Source of the DNA: Rhodocyclales bacterium
GTDB lineage: Bacteria; Pseudomonadota; Gammaproteobacteria; Burkholderiales; Rhodocyclaceae
Direction of reading: 5' to 3'
DNA length: 64,000 bases
NCBI GenBank assembly: GCA_026399475.1
Contig: JAPLQY010000077.1
Span: 62,001 to 126,000 of the forward strand
Below, piece after piece: positions 15,082-25,101 of the stretch. Each line of letters begins with the position of its first letter. Position 1 is the first letter of the stretch. The notes under the pieces were generated by a model. The model worked only from the letters and a program-made list of their open reading frames with translations. It was not told the origin of the DNA and made no database searches. The translations under genes were made by a program, and so were the position numbers.

Positions 15082-16365
15082 CTATACCAGCCCGTTCATC
15101 AACTGCACGTTCACCATATCGCCTGCGCTGACCTTGTCGCGCTCGGGTTCGAGCACGATGAAGCAGTCTGCCTCGGACATCGAGCGCAGCACGCCCGAGC
15201 CCTGGGCACCGGTGGGGCGCACGCACCACTCGCCGTTTTCCTGGAACAGCGTGCCGCGCTGGAATTCGGTACGGCCGCGGCCCTTCTTCATCGGCTCGGT
15301 GCAGCGTGCGGGAAAGGCGGGGAAGGGCTTGACGGGATCGACGCCGGCCAGTTTCAGGATGGCGGGCAGCACGAACTGGTAGAAGGTGACCATTACCGCC
15401 ACGGGATTGCCCGGCAGGCCGAACAGCCAGGCGCCGGGCTGGTCGGCGCCGTCCGGTTGAATGCGGCCGAAGGCCATCGGGCGGCCGGGTTTCATGGCGA
15501 TTTTCCAGAAGGCAACTTCGCCGAGCTGGGCCATCAGTTGCTTGATGAAATCGGCTTCGCCGACCGAGACGCCGCCACTGGTGATGATCGCATCGGCGCA
15601 GCCGGCCGCTTCACGGAAGGCGGCTTCGAGTGCGGCGGGATCGTCCTTGACCACGCCCATGTCGATCACCTCGCAGTTGAGGCGCGTCAGCATGCCCCAC
15701 AGCGTGTAGCGGTTGCTGTCGTATACCGCTCCGGGGGCGAGCGGCGTGCCGATCGAGCACAACTCGTCGCCGGTGGAAAACAGCGCCACGCGCACGCGGC
15801 GGCGCACCGAGAGTTCGGCGACGCCGAGCGAAGCGATGATGCCGATCTCGGCCGGACGCAGCTTCTTGCCGGTGGCAATGGCGGGGCGACCGGCCTGCAG
15901 GTCCTCACCGGTGCGGCGGGTGTTCTGGTCGCGGCGCTGGCCGGGCGGAATGATGACGGCATCGCCTTCGACGCGAACCACTTCCTGGATTACCACGCAG
16001 TCGACGCCCTGCGGCAGGATGGCGCCGGTCATGATTCTCACCGCCTCGCCGGCACCTACCGTACCTTCGAAGGCGCGACCGGCGAAGGCGGTGCCGATGC
16101 TCTTCAGGTGAGTTTCGCCGCTGCCGGTCAGATCGCAGGAGCGCACAGCCCAGCCGTCCATGGCCGAGTTGTCGTGGCTCGGCACGTCGATGGGCGAGAT
16201 GACATCCTCGGCCAGCACGCGATCCAGCGCCTGGCGCACGAAGACCCGTTCGTGTCCGCTGACGGGGCTCAGCAGGTCGAGGATCAGTTCGCGGGCACGG
16301 TCGACGTGCAGCGAATTCGGATCGTAGTTGTCGGCGCAGGACAGGGTCTGGAGGATGGAGGTCAT
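15082..16365 (-). CDS. moeA: Molybdopterin molybdotransferase MoeA
   Basis: This 427-residue enzyme inserts molybdate or tungstate into adenylylated molybdopterin. Seen are the MoeA hallmarks: DVPSHDNSAMDGWAV, GEAVRIMTGAILPQG, the central MoCF-binding domain with TSGGVSVGEADF and KPGRPMAFG, LFGLPGNPVAVMVTF, and a C-terminal beta domain. The start MTSILQTLSC at 16365 replaces a longer open frame. It sits between moaA (25 bp upstream) and the halogenase-like gene. It probably serves the aor enzyme at 45.5-51 kb. Confidence 0.95.
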   Translation of the reverse strand: MTSILQTLSCADNYDPNSLHVDRARELILDLLSPVSGHERVFVRQALDRVLAEDVISPIDVPSHDNSAMDGWAVRSCDLTGSGETHLKSIGTAFAGRAFEGTVGAGEAVRIMTGAILPQGVDCVVIQEVVRVEGDAVIIPPGQRRDQNTRRTGEDLQAGRPAIATGKKLRPAEIGIIASLGVAELSVRRRVRVALFSTGDELCSIGTPLAPGAVYDSNRYTLWGMLTRLNCEVIDMGVVKDDPAALEAAFREAAGCADAIITSGGVSVGEADFIKQLMAQLGEVAFWKIAMKPGRPMAFGRIQPDGADQPGAWLFGLPGNPVAVMVTFYQFVLPAILKLAGVDPVKPFPAFPARCTEPMKKGRGRTEFQRGTLFQENGEWCVRPTGAQGSGVLRSMSEADCFIVLEPERDKVSAGDMVNVQLMNGLV

Positions 16366-16390
16366 GGTATGGAGCGATTTTGCGGCGATC

Positions 16391-17485
16391 CTAGCCGCCG
16401 ATGTAGGACATTTCAATTTTGTCGCGGCCGCCGGGCAGGGCGGTGGCGGCGGTGCGGATTTCCGAATAGCGGTCATCGCGTTCGCGCCAGACGGCGGCGA
16501 TGACGCGTCGCAGGTGCTCGTCGCCGGCGCCCTTGCGCAGCAGTCCGCGCAGGTCGTGGCCGCTCTGGGCGAAGAGGCAGGTGTAGAGCTGGCCTTCGGT
16601 GGACAGCCGGATGCGGGTGCAGGTGGAGCAGAAGGCTTGTGTCACCGACGAGATGACGCCGATCTCGCCCGCGCCGTCCCGGTAGCGCCAGCGCTCGGCC
16701 ACTTCGCCGGTGTAGTTGGCATCGATGGCGTCCAGCGGAAACTCTGCGTGGATGCGGGCCAACACGTCGGCGGAGGGCAGCACTTCGTCCATGCGCCAGC
16801 CGTTGGAGCTGCCGACATCCATGAACTCGATGAAGCGCAGGATATGCCCGCTGTTGCGGAAGTGGCGCGCCAGGGGCAGGATCTGGTCATCGTTGCTGCC
16901 GCGCTTGACCACGCAGTTCACCTTGATCGGCGAGAGGCCTGCGGCAGCGGCAGCGGCGATGCCGTCGAGCACGTCGCCGACAGGGTAGTCGACATCGTTC
17001 ATGCGTTTGAAGACGGCGTCATCGAGGCCGTCGAGACTGACCGTGACACGGTGGAGGCCGGCATCCCTGAGCGCCCGCGCTTTCTTCACCAGCAGCGAGC
17101 CATTGGTGGTCAGGGTCAGCTCAACCGGCAGCTTCGCCAGTTTCTCGATCAGGTTCTCGATATGCCGACGCAATAGCGGCTCGCCGCCGGTGATGCGGAT
17201 TTTTTCGACGCCCTGATCGACGAAGATGCGGGCGACGCGGACGATCTCCTCGAAGGAGAGCAGGTCGGTGCGCGGCAGGAACGCATATTCGTGGTCGAAC
17301 ACGGCTTTCGGCATGCAATACACACAGCGGAAATTGCAGCGGTCGGTGACCGAGATGCGCAGATCGCGTACACGTCGGTTGCGCCGGTCGAGCAGAACGC
17401 CGTCGAGCGGAGCGAGGTCGTGGCCGGAGTGCGGCACGGACTTGGGCGCGTTGGCGATAGGGATAATGCGGGCCTTGGTTTTCAT
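16391..17485 (-). CDS. moaA: GTP 3',8-cyclase MoaA
   Basis: This 364-residue radical-SAM enzyme makes the first intermediate of molybdenum/tungsten cofactor synthesis. The SAM cluster motif is C50-x3-C54-x2-C57 (CNFRCVYC). GGEPLLRR follows, and a second cluster region [19 protein letters not shown] lies near the C-terminus. The protein ends in the conserved GG required for activity in this family. The start at 17485 ([10 protein letters not shown]) is preferred to a longer open frame. It leads the moaA-moeA run. Confidence 0.95.
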   Translation of the reverse strand: MKTKARIIPIANAPKSVPHSGHDLAPLDGVLLDRRNRRVRDLRISVTDRCNFRCVYCMPKAVFDHEYAFLPRTDLLSFEEIVRVARIFVDQGVEKIRITGGEPLLRRHIENLIEKLAKLPVELTLTTNGSLLVKKARALRDAGLHRVTVSLDGLDDAVFKRMNDVDYPVGDVLDGIAAAAAAGLSPIKVNCVVKRGSNDDQILPLARHFRNSGHILRFIEFMDVGSSNGWRMDEVLPSADVLARIHAEFPLDAIDANYTGEVAERWRYRDGAGEIGVISSVTQAFCSTCTRIRLSTEGQLYTCLFAQSGHDLRGLLRKGAGDEHLRRVIAAVWRERDDRYSEIRTAATALPGGRDKIEMSYIGG

Positions 17486-17564
17486 CTGCTGCGGACTATA
17501 AGCCGCTCGGGCTTTCGAGACAACACCTGACGCGTGGCAGGCCGGCGAGCGCGGACACATGGTC

Positions 17565-17612
17565 TTACACATCGCCGGTTTGATTCAACAATTGGCTTAC
17601 AGCTTTGGCCGA
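17565..17612 (+). promoter_or_regulatory. Paired TTACA motif shared with the spy-like gene
   Basis: TTACA occurs at 17565 and again at 17597 inside ggcttacagc (17594-17603), followed after 15 nt by caatctg (to about 17625). The same arrangement (TTACA pair about 31 bp apart, identical ggcttacagc decamer, caatctg 14 nt later) precedes the gene at 51324. This suggests a common activator or sigma factor for the two periplasmic proteins. Confidence 0.45.
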
Positions 17613-17671
17613 CTATGGCAATCTGGATGGCCGAATTGATCGGTCTCATCTACCTCGAGGGAGAACTGCAA

Positions 17672-18028
17672 ATGAAAATCCGTAAACTGTTCGTGGCATC
17701 GTTGTTGTCGCTTGCTGTCGCTGCCGCTTTCGCCCAATCCGCCGGCCCGGATTCCGGGCAGGGTCCCCGCCCGCGACTCAGCGCCGAAGAGAAGGAAAAA
17801 CTGTGTCAGGCCAATCCCGAGCGGTGCGCTCAGATCAAGCAGAACATCGAGAAGCGACGCGACGAAAACCAGGCCAGGCGCGAAGAGTGGAAGAAGAAGT
17901 GCGATGCCGATCCCAAGGCCTGCGCAGAGAAAAAGGCGGAGATCAGGGAGAAGGTCGAAGCGCGCCGCGAACAGCGACAGGAGCGGCGCGAGAATATGCA
18001 GAACGCACCGGCTCCATCTGTCAAATAA
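17672..18028 (+). CDS. Small exported, highly charged protein (Spy-like context)
   Basis: This 118-residue precursor has a signal peptide (MKIRKLFVASLLSLAVAAAFA, cleavage after AFA). The mature part is helical and very rich in Glu, Lys, Arg and Gln. Two internal repeats carry cysteine pairs: CQANPERCAQIK and CDADPKACAEKK, both probably disulfides. The C-terminal arm is basic and coiled-coil-like. I recognise no named family. The periplasmic location, charge pattern and upstream motif shared with the Spy-like gene at 51324 suggest an envelope-stress role, by inference. Confidence 0.7.
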   Translation: MKIRKLFVASLLSLAVAAAFAQSAGPDSGQGPRPRLSAEEKEKLCQANPERCAQIKQNIEKRRDENQARREEWKKKCDADPKACAEKKAEIREKVEARREQRQERRENMQNAPAPSVK

Positions 18029-18031
18029 GGG

Positions 18032-19246
18032 TCAAACAAGCAGCGAACCCAGATCGAAGGCAGTATCGGCCGCCTGCTCTGGCGTGGGTGAGATCCCCTT
18101 GTCGAAGAGCTTGCGGCCGTTCATGTGATCGGCGGGCTGATTCAGCGAGTCGATGGCGACAAGTTTTCCGCTCCGGTAGTAGTAGGCGGAGAACTTTCCG
18201 CTTGTTGCGTCACCGCGAGTCACCACCTGATCGAAGCCGGCCGTCAGTCCCACCATCTGCAGCTTGACGTCGTATTGGTCGGACCAGAACCACGGCGCGG
18301 CAGTGAAGGGCCGTTCGCGGCCGAGCAGCGCGGTAGCGGCGGACTTGCCTTGCTCGAGGGCGTTCTGCACGGATTCGAGTCGGCGCAGGCTGCCGTCGTC
18401 CAGGCGCCGTGCCGTGCAATCGCCGGCAGCGACGATGGCCGGGTCGGAGCTACGGCCGCAGGCGTCGACCACTATGCCGCCATTGACTTCCAGGCCTGAG
18501 GCCTGTGCCAGTTCGACATTGGGAATGATGCCGATTCCGACCAGTACCAGGTCAGCGGGAAACTCGCGGCCGTCTTTGGTTTTTACTGCGGCTATCCTGC
18601 CGCTATTGCCAACCAGTTCCGAAACCATGGCGTCAAGCACCACTTCGGCCCCGTGGCTGGTGTGCAGGTCGAGGTAGAACTGCGAAATCAGTGGCGGGAC
18701 GACGCGCGCCATGAGGCGGTCGGCGGCTTCCAGTACGGTGACATTTTTTTCTTTCCTGCGTGCCACGGCGGCGACTTCGAGGCCGATGAAACCGCCGCCG
18801 ATGATCACGATGTTCTGTGCAGACTCCAGCGCCGCGGCGATGGCCTTCGCGTCATCCAGCGAGCGCAGGCCGTACACACCCTGCCAGTTTGCGCCGGCCA
18901 GCGGCAGAGGCCGCAGGCGCGATCCCGTGCATAGCGCCAGGCCCTCGTAGGCCAGCGTCGTGCCGTCGCTGAGCGTGACCTGCTGCGCGGCGCGGTCAAT
19001 CGCCGTTGCGCCAACGCCGGTCTTCAGGTCAATGTTTTTCTTTGCCAGCATTTCCGCCGGGCGCATCATCAATTGGGCTTCCGCGGTTTCGCCCAGCAGG
19101 TAGCCTTTGGACAAAGGCGGGCGCTGGTAGGGGGTGTGCGCTTCGTTACCGATCAGGGTGACCGGTCCCTCGTAGCCTTCGGCGCGCAGCGTTTCGGCGA
19201 CCGTGAGTCCGGCCAGGCCGGCGCCGATGATCAGCATTCCATGCAT
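18032..19246 (-). CDS. NAD(P)H-dependent ferredoxin reductase-like flavoprotein
   Basis: This 404-residue protein is of the AIF/BphA4/rhodocoxin-reductase family. The FAD motif is IIGAGLAGLTVAETLR, then PYQRPPLSKGYL. The NAD motif is VIIGGGFIGLEVAA, and a second FAD motif VAAGDCTAR lies near 280. A reductase C-terminal domain (about 325-404) follows. It would pass electrons from NAD(P)H to a [2Fe-2S] ferredoxin, often for an oxygenase or P450; none is adjacent. The start MHGMLIIGAG at 19246 is chosen because the long upstream frame is antisense to the next gene. It is convergent with the small exported protein gene. Confidence 0.85.
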   Translation of the reverse strand: MHGMLIIGAGLAGLTVAETLRAEGYEGPVTLIGNEAHTPYQRPPLSKGYLLGETAEAQLMMRPAEMLAKKNIDLKTGVGATAIDRAAQQVTLSDGTTLAYEGLALCTGSRLRPLPLAGANWQGVYGLRSLDDAKAIAAALESAQNIVIIGGGFIGLEVAAVARRKEKNVTVLEAADRLMARVVPPLISQFYLDLHTSHGAEVVLDAMVSELVGNSGRIAAVKTKDGREFPADLVLVGIGIIPNVELAQASGLEVNGGIVVDACGRSSDPAIVAAGDCTARRLDDGSLRRLESVQNALEQGKSAATALLGRERPFTAAPWFWSDQYDVKLQMVGLTAGFDQVVTRGDATSGKFSAYYYRSGKLVAIDSLNQPADHMNGRKLFDKGISPTPEQAADTAFDLGSLLV

Positions 19247-19388
19247 GAGTGGTGTATCTCCAAAAAATTCCGCTGCCCTGCGCTGCCGGAGTGCCCGACC
19301 GGTCTGCCTGTTGCGGCGGCCCGGCCGGTAGCGCTTGAAAGTATCAATGGTACAGGGGAATATCGCATCACAATGAACGCATCGTGCG

Positions 19389-20102
19389 GTGGAATCGAGT
19401 GACAATGTCCGCGTCAATCCTCTACCCCCGGCGGCATTGGTCAATCGCATGCTTGAACTGGTACCGTCGGACGAAAGGGATTTCGCGGTGAACCGCCAGG
19501 TCTTCCCGCGCGGCATGCTGGCCGACGCGGCGAGCATTACTCGGACCGACATCGCTACAGCCGTCAACGATCTGATGGTCGAGCGCGGCAAGATGCCGAT
19601 TGCGTCGGGCATGGGTGATTGCCTGTTTACGGCAATGGAGATCGACCACACTGCACTTGTGGCTCCGGGCTACTACGCGACCATGGGTTTCGGCGTTCCG
19701 GCCGGTCTCGGCCTGCAGGCGGCGACCGGGCAGCGGCCGCTGATCCTGGTCGGCGACGGCGCCTTCCAGATGACGGGATGGGAGTTGGGAAACTGCCGGC
19801 GTTACGGTTGGGATCCCATTGTCCTGCTCTTCAACAATGCCAGATGGGAAATGCTGCGAACCTTCCAGCCGGAGTCCTCATGCAATGATTTCGGTCACCG
19901 GGGCTTTGCCGAAATGGCCGGCGGCATGGGCGGCGATGGTGGCCGCGTGGGCACGCGTGCAGAGCTGAAAGCCGCGCAGGACCGGGCGGTGGCAATGCGC
20001 GGGCGCTTTCAGTTGATCGAGGTGACAATTCCCAGGGAGGTACTCTCGAATACGCTGCAGCGATTTGTGGCCGGCGTGAAACGACTGAGTGCGGTCAGGT
20101 AG
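19389..20102 (+). pseudogene. 5'-truncated phenylpyruvate/indolepyruvate decarboxylase remnant
   Basis: The 237 residues correspond to the linker and C-terminal thiamine-diphosphate-binding domain only. The GDG...NN motif is intact (VGDGAFQMTGWELGN ... LLFNNARWEML). Family enzymes are about 540 residues and also need the N-terminal PYR domain with its catalytic Glu. That domain is missing, with an in-frame stop at 19374 just upstream. It is therefore probably a gene remnant, though the frame itself is clean. The best match by memory is to phenylpyruvate decarboxylases, which feed phenylacetaldehyde to AOR-type enzymes. Confidence 0.7.
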
Positions 20103-20246
20103 CGGCTGTGAGCTGTCGCCCTGTTGTGATCCGATGGTCAGCGATGGTTAGAATGGAGGCTTCGCGGACAGGCAATACGGACAGGCAGTATTTTTGGGTC
20201 GGAGCGGCGGCTCGGCCGTGATTTTTTCAGAAGGGACAGGTAAGTC

Positions 20247-20951
20247 ATGAAATTGCTTCTTGCGGTCTTCGTATTGTTTTGCAGCAGCGTCGGCTGGAGC
20301 GCCGAACAGGCAGCGCCGGCCCCGGTCGCCGTGGTCAAGGGTGAGGTTCTGGAAGTCAAGGATGTCGAGAGTTACAGCTACTTGCGGCTCAAGACCGCGG
20401 ACGGTGAAATGTGGGCTGCGGTCGGCAAGGCGCCGATAAAAGCCGGGGCCAGGGTCACGATTGAAAACGTGATGATGATGAATAATTTCGAGAGCAAATC
20501 GCTGAAGAGAACATTTCAGAAGATCGCGTTTGGCAGCCTGGCCGGTACCGGCCCAAGGGCCGATGGCGCGGGGAGTCAGATGGGCGCGGCCCACTCCGGC
20601 ATGCCCAAGACCGAGTTTGTCGGCGACGTCAAGGTTGCCAAGGCCAGCGGCGCGGATGCGCGAACTGTTGCAGAAGTGATTACGAAGAGCGCGGAGCTCA
20701 AGGACAAGTCGGTCCAGGTCCGCGGCAAGGTCGTGAAGTTCTCGGCTTTGATCATGGGAAAGAACTGGGTTCATCTGCGCGACGGCTCGGGGTCGGCTGC
20801 TGACAGGACGGATGACCTGCTGGTGACGACCATGGATCAGGCCAGGGTCGGCGACGTGGTTATCGTGAAAGGCGTAGTGCGCACCGACAAGGATTTCGGT
20901 GCCGGCTATGCCTACAAGGTGCTCATCGAAGAAGCCAGCCTGCGGCAGTGA
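20247..20951 (+). CDS. Exported OB-fold protein, NrfJ-like
   Basis: This 234-residue precursor has a signal peptide (MKLLLAVFVLFCSSVGWSA). Two similar halves follow. Residues about 28-95 (GEVLEVKDVESYSYLRLKTADGEMWAAV) and about 120-232 (VQVRGKVVKFSALIMGKNWVHLRDGSG...VIVKGVV) look like OB-fold modules of the NrfJ-related type. Such proteins are periplasmic and their function is not established. It overlaps the next gene by four bases (GTGA), so the two are translationally coupled. Confidence 0.7.
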   Translation: MKLLLAVFVLFCSSVGWSAEQAAPAPVAVVKGEVLEVKDVESYSYLRLKTADGEMWAAVGKAPIKAGARVTIENVMMMNNFESKSLKRTFQKIAFGSLAGTGPRADGAGSQMGAAHSGMPKTEFVGDVKVAKASGADARTVAEVITKSAELKDKSVQVRGKVVKFSALIMGKNWVHLRDGSGSAADRTDDLLVTTMDQARVGDVVIVKGVVRTDKDFGAGYAYKVLIEEASLRQ

Positions 20952-21814
20952 ATTGTTGCCCGCCTGAAAATGGCCGGCGTTGGCAGGTGCTCGGCATGGG
21001 CCTGCTGCTGGGTTGTGCCATGCTGTTTTCTGCGTCTGGCGTGCGTGCCGAAGCGATCGACGACGAAGCACCGCGCGTTGTGGCGGCGCTGGAACAGGGG
21101 CTGGCTGCCGAAATGGGGGTCGGCCTGAGGAAGAATCCACGACTGGCGATTGCGCTCTATTGCGATGCAGGCGCCATGGGCAGTCCCGAGGGATTCTTCC
21201 GTGTCGGCCGCATTCTCGCCAAAGGACCTGTCTTCGTGCGCAATCCTGCACTGGCCAACGCCTATTTTGCCCTTGCGGCCAGGCTCGGCCATCATGATGC
21301 GGTTGATCACTTCGATGAAGGCAAAGAGAGCGCGGCACTGGACGACGAATGTGGCCGCTTCGATACCAGCCTGGCGCTGGAACACTTCGACCTCGATGGC
21401 TATCTTTCGGCGCTCTCACCGGCGAAACGCAAGATTTCAGACTTGATCCGCCGTCATGCGGCGCGCTATGACGTCGATGTGCGCATTGCCCTGGCAGTGG
21501 CGCTCACCGAGTCGAACCTGAATGCGCAGGCCGTGTCGCCAAAGAATGCACAGGGTGTGATGCAATTGATACCGGGCACGCAGGATCGCTTCGGCGTGAA
21601 AAATCCCTTCGATCCGGAAGCCAACATCAAGGGTGGGCTGGCCTACCTGAAATGGCTGAAGGCGCGGTTTGGCGGGGACTGGGCGCTGGTCGCCGCGGCC
21701 TACAACGCGGGGGAGGGCGCGGTCGAGCGACACGGCGGAATTCCTCCCTTCCGTGAAACGCAACACTATGTGCGCAGGGTGCTTTTCTTTGCTGGTTTTG
21801 CGTTGCCGCAGTAG
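20948..21814 (+). CDS. Lytic transglycosylase (SLT family) with Sel1-like repeats
   Basis: This 288-residue periplasmic murein hydrolase has a signal anchor at about 13-33, two Sel1-like TPR repeats (about 60-115) and a C-terminal SLT domain (about 165-285). The catalytic Glu is in VALTESNLNAQAVS, with the usual GVMQLIPGT and AAYNAGEGAVERHGGIPPF motifs. It cleaves peptidoglycan to anhydro-muropeptides. The GTG start at 20948 overlaps the preceding stop codon. Confidence 0.87.
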   Translation: MNCCPPENGRRWQVLGMGLLLGCAMLFSASGVRAEAIDDEAPRVVAALEQGLAAEMGVGLRKNPRLAIALYCDAGAMGSPEGFFRVGRILAKGPVFVRNPALANAYFALAARLGHHDAVDHFDEGKESAALDDECGRFDTSLALEHFDLDGYLSALSPAKRKISDLIRRHAARYDVDVRIALAVALTESNLNAQAVSPKNAQGVMQLIPGTQDRFGVKNPFDPEANIKGGLAYLKWLKARFGGDWALVAAAYNAGEGAVERHGGIPPFRETQHYVRRVLFFAGFALPQ

Positions 21815-21975
21815 GGCTGGCGATGACAAATTCCAGACTGCCGGGGATGCAACGTTCTCGAGCATTCTGCTGGCCAGTCCGGCCGCGCCCTCGGCAAACT
21901 GCAGATGCTCGATACCGAACAGGGTAGCCTCGCTATATCTTGTCCCCTATCTTCAACGCGCCCGGTTGCCCTCCC

Positions 21976-22473
21976 ATGATGCTTTCCGAATGCAAGGGAT
22001 TCCTCTGGATCTGCGCCGCAATTACCGGCTGCAGTGCACTTTTGTCGATCGCACTTTCCTTGTGGATAGTGTTTGGCTACCCGGTGTCCCCACATCTTGT
22101 TCTCACAACAATGTCACTGTTCTTCCTCGCGTTTCCCTCGTGGCTGCTGGTCATGCTGCTCTTGTCCGAGTTCACGCGAGCCACGCGCGGCCAGCCCAGT
22201 TTCAGCAGCGATCCGGAGCTTGGCGGGAGCGAGCTCGCGAGCCTGACCAGCCACTGTCCCGGCGGAATCTGGGGCATAACAATTGTCGGAATCGTTTTCG
22301 CTGTCGTGCAATGGTGGAAGGTCGGCGATGTCGACGTGGCCCTGGGGGGCGATATATCGCCAAACCAGCTCAGGGGCCTGCTTGCAGGTGCCACGGTCTT
22401 TCTCAGCCTCGCACTCCCGGTGCTCACCTCTGCAGCGCTGATGGAGGGCGGATATGGTGATCAGGCAGAATAG
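21976..22473 (+). CDS. Hypothetical four-helix membrane protein
   Basis: This 165-residue protein has hydrophobic segments at about 9-33, 41-63, 95-115 and 135-157, a normal layout for a small inner-membrane protein. I recognise no family. Two adjacent ATG codons (21976, 21979) are both plausible starts; an in-frame ATG at 21940 adds a Pro/Cys-containing stretch that does not look membrane-related. It stands alone on the plus strand, 160 bp after the transglycosylase. Confidence 0.55.
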   Translation: MMLSECKGFLWICAAITGCSALLSIALSLWIVFGYPVSPHLVLTTMSLFFLAFPSWLLVMLLLSEFTRATRGQPSFSSDPELGGSELASLTSHCPGGIWGITIVGIVFAVVQWWKVGDVDVALGGDISPNQLRGLLAGATVFLSLALPVLTSAALMEGGYGDQAE

Positions 22474-22807
22474 CCATGGAGGTGGTTTGAAGGTTCCGCT
22501 GCTGGAAAAATCATCAGGGATTTCTTGTTCGGTTCGAGACTGTCGGCTTGTGGCGGCATGATCGGATCAGGGGCTCGGTTCAGTTTGTCCGCGACGTGCT
22601 GGCTGCGATACCTTCGTTTCACGGCAAATTTCCAACATTGCGCAGGAATCGCACTAAACTTGGCATCCTCCAGGATCTGACGTTCCTGCTTGTGCGGAGC
22701 ATCAGCTCGAGGGAGGTCATCACATCAACCGAACGACAGACTGCCCTGGCCCATCTCCGACAGGATTCGCCAGGGCAAATCAATCAACCAGGAGCAAAGG
22801 GGAAACC
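22474..22807. other. 334-bp leader/intergenic region upstream of icd
   Basis: No credible coding region was seen. A 9-bp perfect inverted repeat tgccctggc...gccagggca (22742-22750 and 22769-22777) lies in the likely 5' untranslated region of the isocitrate dehydrogenase gene. AGGAG with a purine-rich stretch precedes its start. A weak promoter (TAAACT near 22656) is possible. Confidence 0.4.
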
Positions 22808-25045
22808 ATGGCTGCGAAGAAATCAAAGATCATATACACGCTGACTGATGAGGCGCCGCTTCTGGCGACGTATTCCTTTCTGCCCATCATAGAAGCGTTC
22901 GCCGCTCCGGCCGGGGTCGATGTCGTCGGCAGCGACATCTCGGTGGCGGCACGAGTTCTTGCTGCATTTCCCGACTACCTCACAGACGAACAGAAGGTGC
23001 CGGACAATCTGGGCGAACTCGGACGTCTGACCCAGGACCCCGACACCAATATCATCAAGCTGCCGAATATCAGCGCCTCCCAGCCGCAACTGATCGCGTG
23101 CGTCAAGGAACTGCAATCGAAGGGCTACAAGCTTCCGGATTTTCCGGAAGAGCCGAATACCGATGAGGAAAAAGCCATTCGTGCCCGCTATTCGAAGTGC
23201 ATCGGCAGTTCCGTCAATCCGGTCCTGCGCGAAGGCAACTCCGATCGCCGCGCCGCAGCCGCCGTCAAGCGCTATGCGCGCAAGAACCCGCATTCGATGG
23301 GCGAGTGGAGCCAGGCTTCGCGGACTCACGTCTCGCACATGCACAGCGGCGATTTCTACCACAACGAAAAATCCATGACGCTGGACAAGGCCCGCGACGT
23401 CAGGCTGGAACTGGTTACCAAGAGCGGAAAGACCATTGTGCTGCGACCGAAGGTTTCGCTGCTCCAGGGCGAGATCATCGACAGCATGTTCATGAGCAAG
23501 AAAGCTCTGTGCGACTTCTACGAAGAACAGCTGGAAGATGCTCGCAAGACCGGCGTGATGTTCTCGCTGCATGTCAAGGCGACGATGATGAAGGTTTCGC
23601 ACCCCATCGTGTTTGGCCACTGCGTGAAGGTTTTTTACAAGGATGCCTTCGAAAAGCACGGCAAGCTGTTTGCGGAACTTGGTGTGAACGTCAATAACGG
23701 CATGGCCGATCTGTACGCCAAGATCGCCAAACTCCCCGATGCCCAGCGCGAGGAAATCGTCCGCGATCTGCATTCCTGCCACGAGCACAGGCCGGAACTG
23801 GCCATGGTCGATTCAGCCAAGGGCATCACCAACTTCCACTCGCCCAGCGACGTGATCGTGGATGCCTCGATGCCGGCCATGATCCGCATCGGTGGCAAGA
23901 TGTGGGGTGCCGACGGTCGGCCGAAGGACACCAAGGCGGTCATGCCCGAGTCCACTTTCGCCCGCATCTATCAGGAGATGATCAACTTCTGCAAGACCAA
24001 TGGCGCTTTCGATCCGGTGACCATGGGTTCGGTGCCCAACGTTGGCCTGATGGCCCAGCAGGCCGAGGAATACGGCTCGCACGAAAATACCTTCGAAATT
24101 TCCGAAGACGGCGCAACCCGGATCACCGACATCGCCACCGGCGAAGTGCTGCTGGAGGAAAACGTCGAACAGGGCGACATCTGGCGCATGTGCCAGGTCA
24201 AGGACGCGGCAATCCGCGACTGGGTCAAGCTGGCCGTGAACCGCGCCCGCAATTCCAATACGCCGGCGGTATTCTGGCTCGATCCCTACCGTCCGCACGA
24301 GGCCGAACTGATCAAGAAGGTCCATACCTACCTCAAGGATCACGACACCAGCGGGCTCGACATACAGATCATGTCGCAGGTGCGCGCCATGCGTTACTCG
24401 CTGGAAAGAATAGTTCGCGGCCTCGATACCATCTCGGTCACGGGCAACATCCTGCGTGACTACCTGACCGACCTGTTCCCGATCATGGAACTGGGCACCA
24501 GTGCCAAGATGCTCTCCATCGTGCCGCTGATGGCGGGTGGCGGCATGTATGAAACCGGAGCCGGCGGCTCGGCGCCGAAGCATGTCCAGCAACTGGTTCA
24601 GGAAAATCACCTGCGCTGGGACTCGCTCGGCGAATTCCTCGCTCTGGGCGTATCGCTGGAAGATCTCAGCATCAAGACCGGCAATGTCAAAGCGAAAATT
24701 CTGGCCAAGGCACTCGACGATGCCACCGGCAAACTTCTCGACAACAGAAAGGGCCCGTCGATTCGTACCGGAGAGATCGATAACCGAGGCAGCCAGTTAT
24801 ATCTGGCGCTGTATTGGGCGCAGGCACTTGCCGAGCAGAACGAGGATCCGCAACTCAAGGCCCATTTTGCGCCCATGGCGAAAGCGCTGGCCGACAATGA
24901 GCAGAAGATCGCCGACGAGTTGAAGTCCTTGCAGGGCAAGCCGGTGGATATCGGCGGCTACTTCCTCCTCGACCCGGCAAAAGCGGAGGCGGTCATGCGC
25001 CCGAGCGCGACCTTCAACGCGGTATTGGCTGCGGCGAAAAACTGA
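22808..25045 (+). CDS. icd: Monomeric NADP-dependent isocitrate dehydrogenase
   Basis: This 745-residue protein has the size and sequence of the monomeric (type II) isocitrate dehydrogenases. It oxidises isocitrate to 2-oxoglutarate with NADP in the TCA cycle and is unrelated in length to the 415-residue dimeric enzyme. Typical blocks include [62 protein letters not shown] and the [10 protein letters not shown]-terminus. A purine-rich ribosome-binding site (ggagcaaagg) precedes the ATG. Confidence 0.96.
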   Translation: MAAKKSKIIYTLTDEAPLLATYSFLPIIEAFAAPAGVDVVGSDISVAARVLAAFPDYLTDEQKVPDNLGELGRLTQDPDTNIIKLPNISASQPQLIACVKELQSKGYKLPDFPEEPNTDEEKAIRARYSKCIGSSVNPVLREGNSDRRAAAAVKRYARKNPHSMGEWSQASRTHVSHMHSGDFYHNEKSMTLDKARDVRLELVTKSGKTIVLRPKVSLLQGEIIDSMFMSKKALCDFYEEQLEDARKTGVMFSLHVKATMMKVSHPIVFGHCVKVFYKDAFEKHGKLFAELGVNVNNGMADLYAKIAKLPDAQREEIVRDLHSCHEHRPELAMVDSAKGITNFHSPSDVIVDASMPAMIRIGGKMWGADGRPKDTKAVMPESTFARIYQEMINFCKTNGAFDPVTMGSVPNVGLMAQQAEEYGSHENTFEISEDGATRITDIATGEVLLEENVEQGDIWRMCQVKDAAIRDWVKLAVNRARNSNTPAVFWLDPYRPHEAELIKKVHTYLKDHDTSGLDIQIMSQVRAMRYSLERIVRGLDTISVTGNILRDYLTDLFPIMELGTSAKMLSIVPLMAGGGMYETGAGGSAPKHVQQLVQENHLRWDSLGEFLALGVSLEDLSIKTGNVKAKILAKALDDATGKLLDNRKGPSIRTGEIDNRGSQLYLALYWAQALAEQNEDPQLKAHFAPMAKALADNEQKIADELKSLQGKPVDIGGYFLLDPAKAEAVMRPSATFNAVLAAAKN

Positions 25046-25058
25046 CGGCGAGGAAATG

Positions 25059-25084
25059 CGGATCTGCCCAATGCGGCAGATCCG
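25059..25084. terminator. Hairpin between convergent icd and panE-like genes
   Basis: A 10-bp perfect inverted repeat cggatctgcc-N6-ggcagatccg lies 13 bp after the icd stop codon and 18 bp before the end of the convergent gene. There is no T-tract, so it is either a bidirectional weak terminator or a transcript 3'-end stabiliser. Confidence 0.5.
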
Positions 25085-25101
25085 TGCGCCATCCACTTCT
25101 G

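Noticed and set aside
13478-15382. 634-codon plus-strand open frame
   Set aside because: It is the GC-driven antisense shadow of the halogenase-family and moeA genes and has no domain-like sequence.
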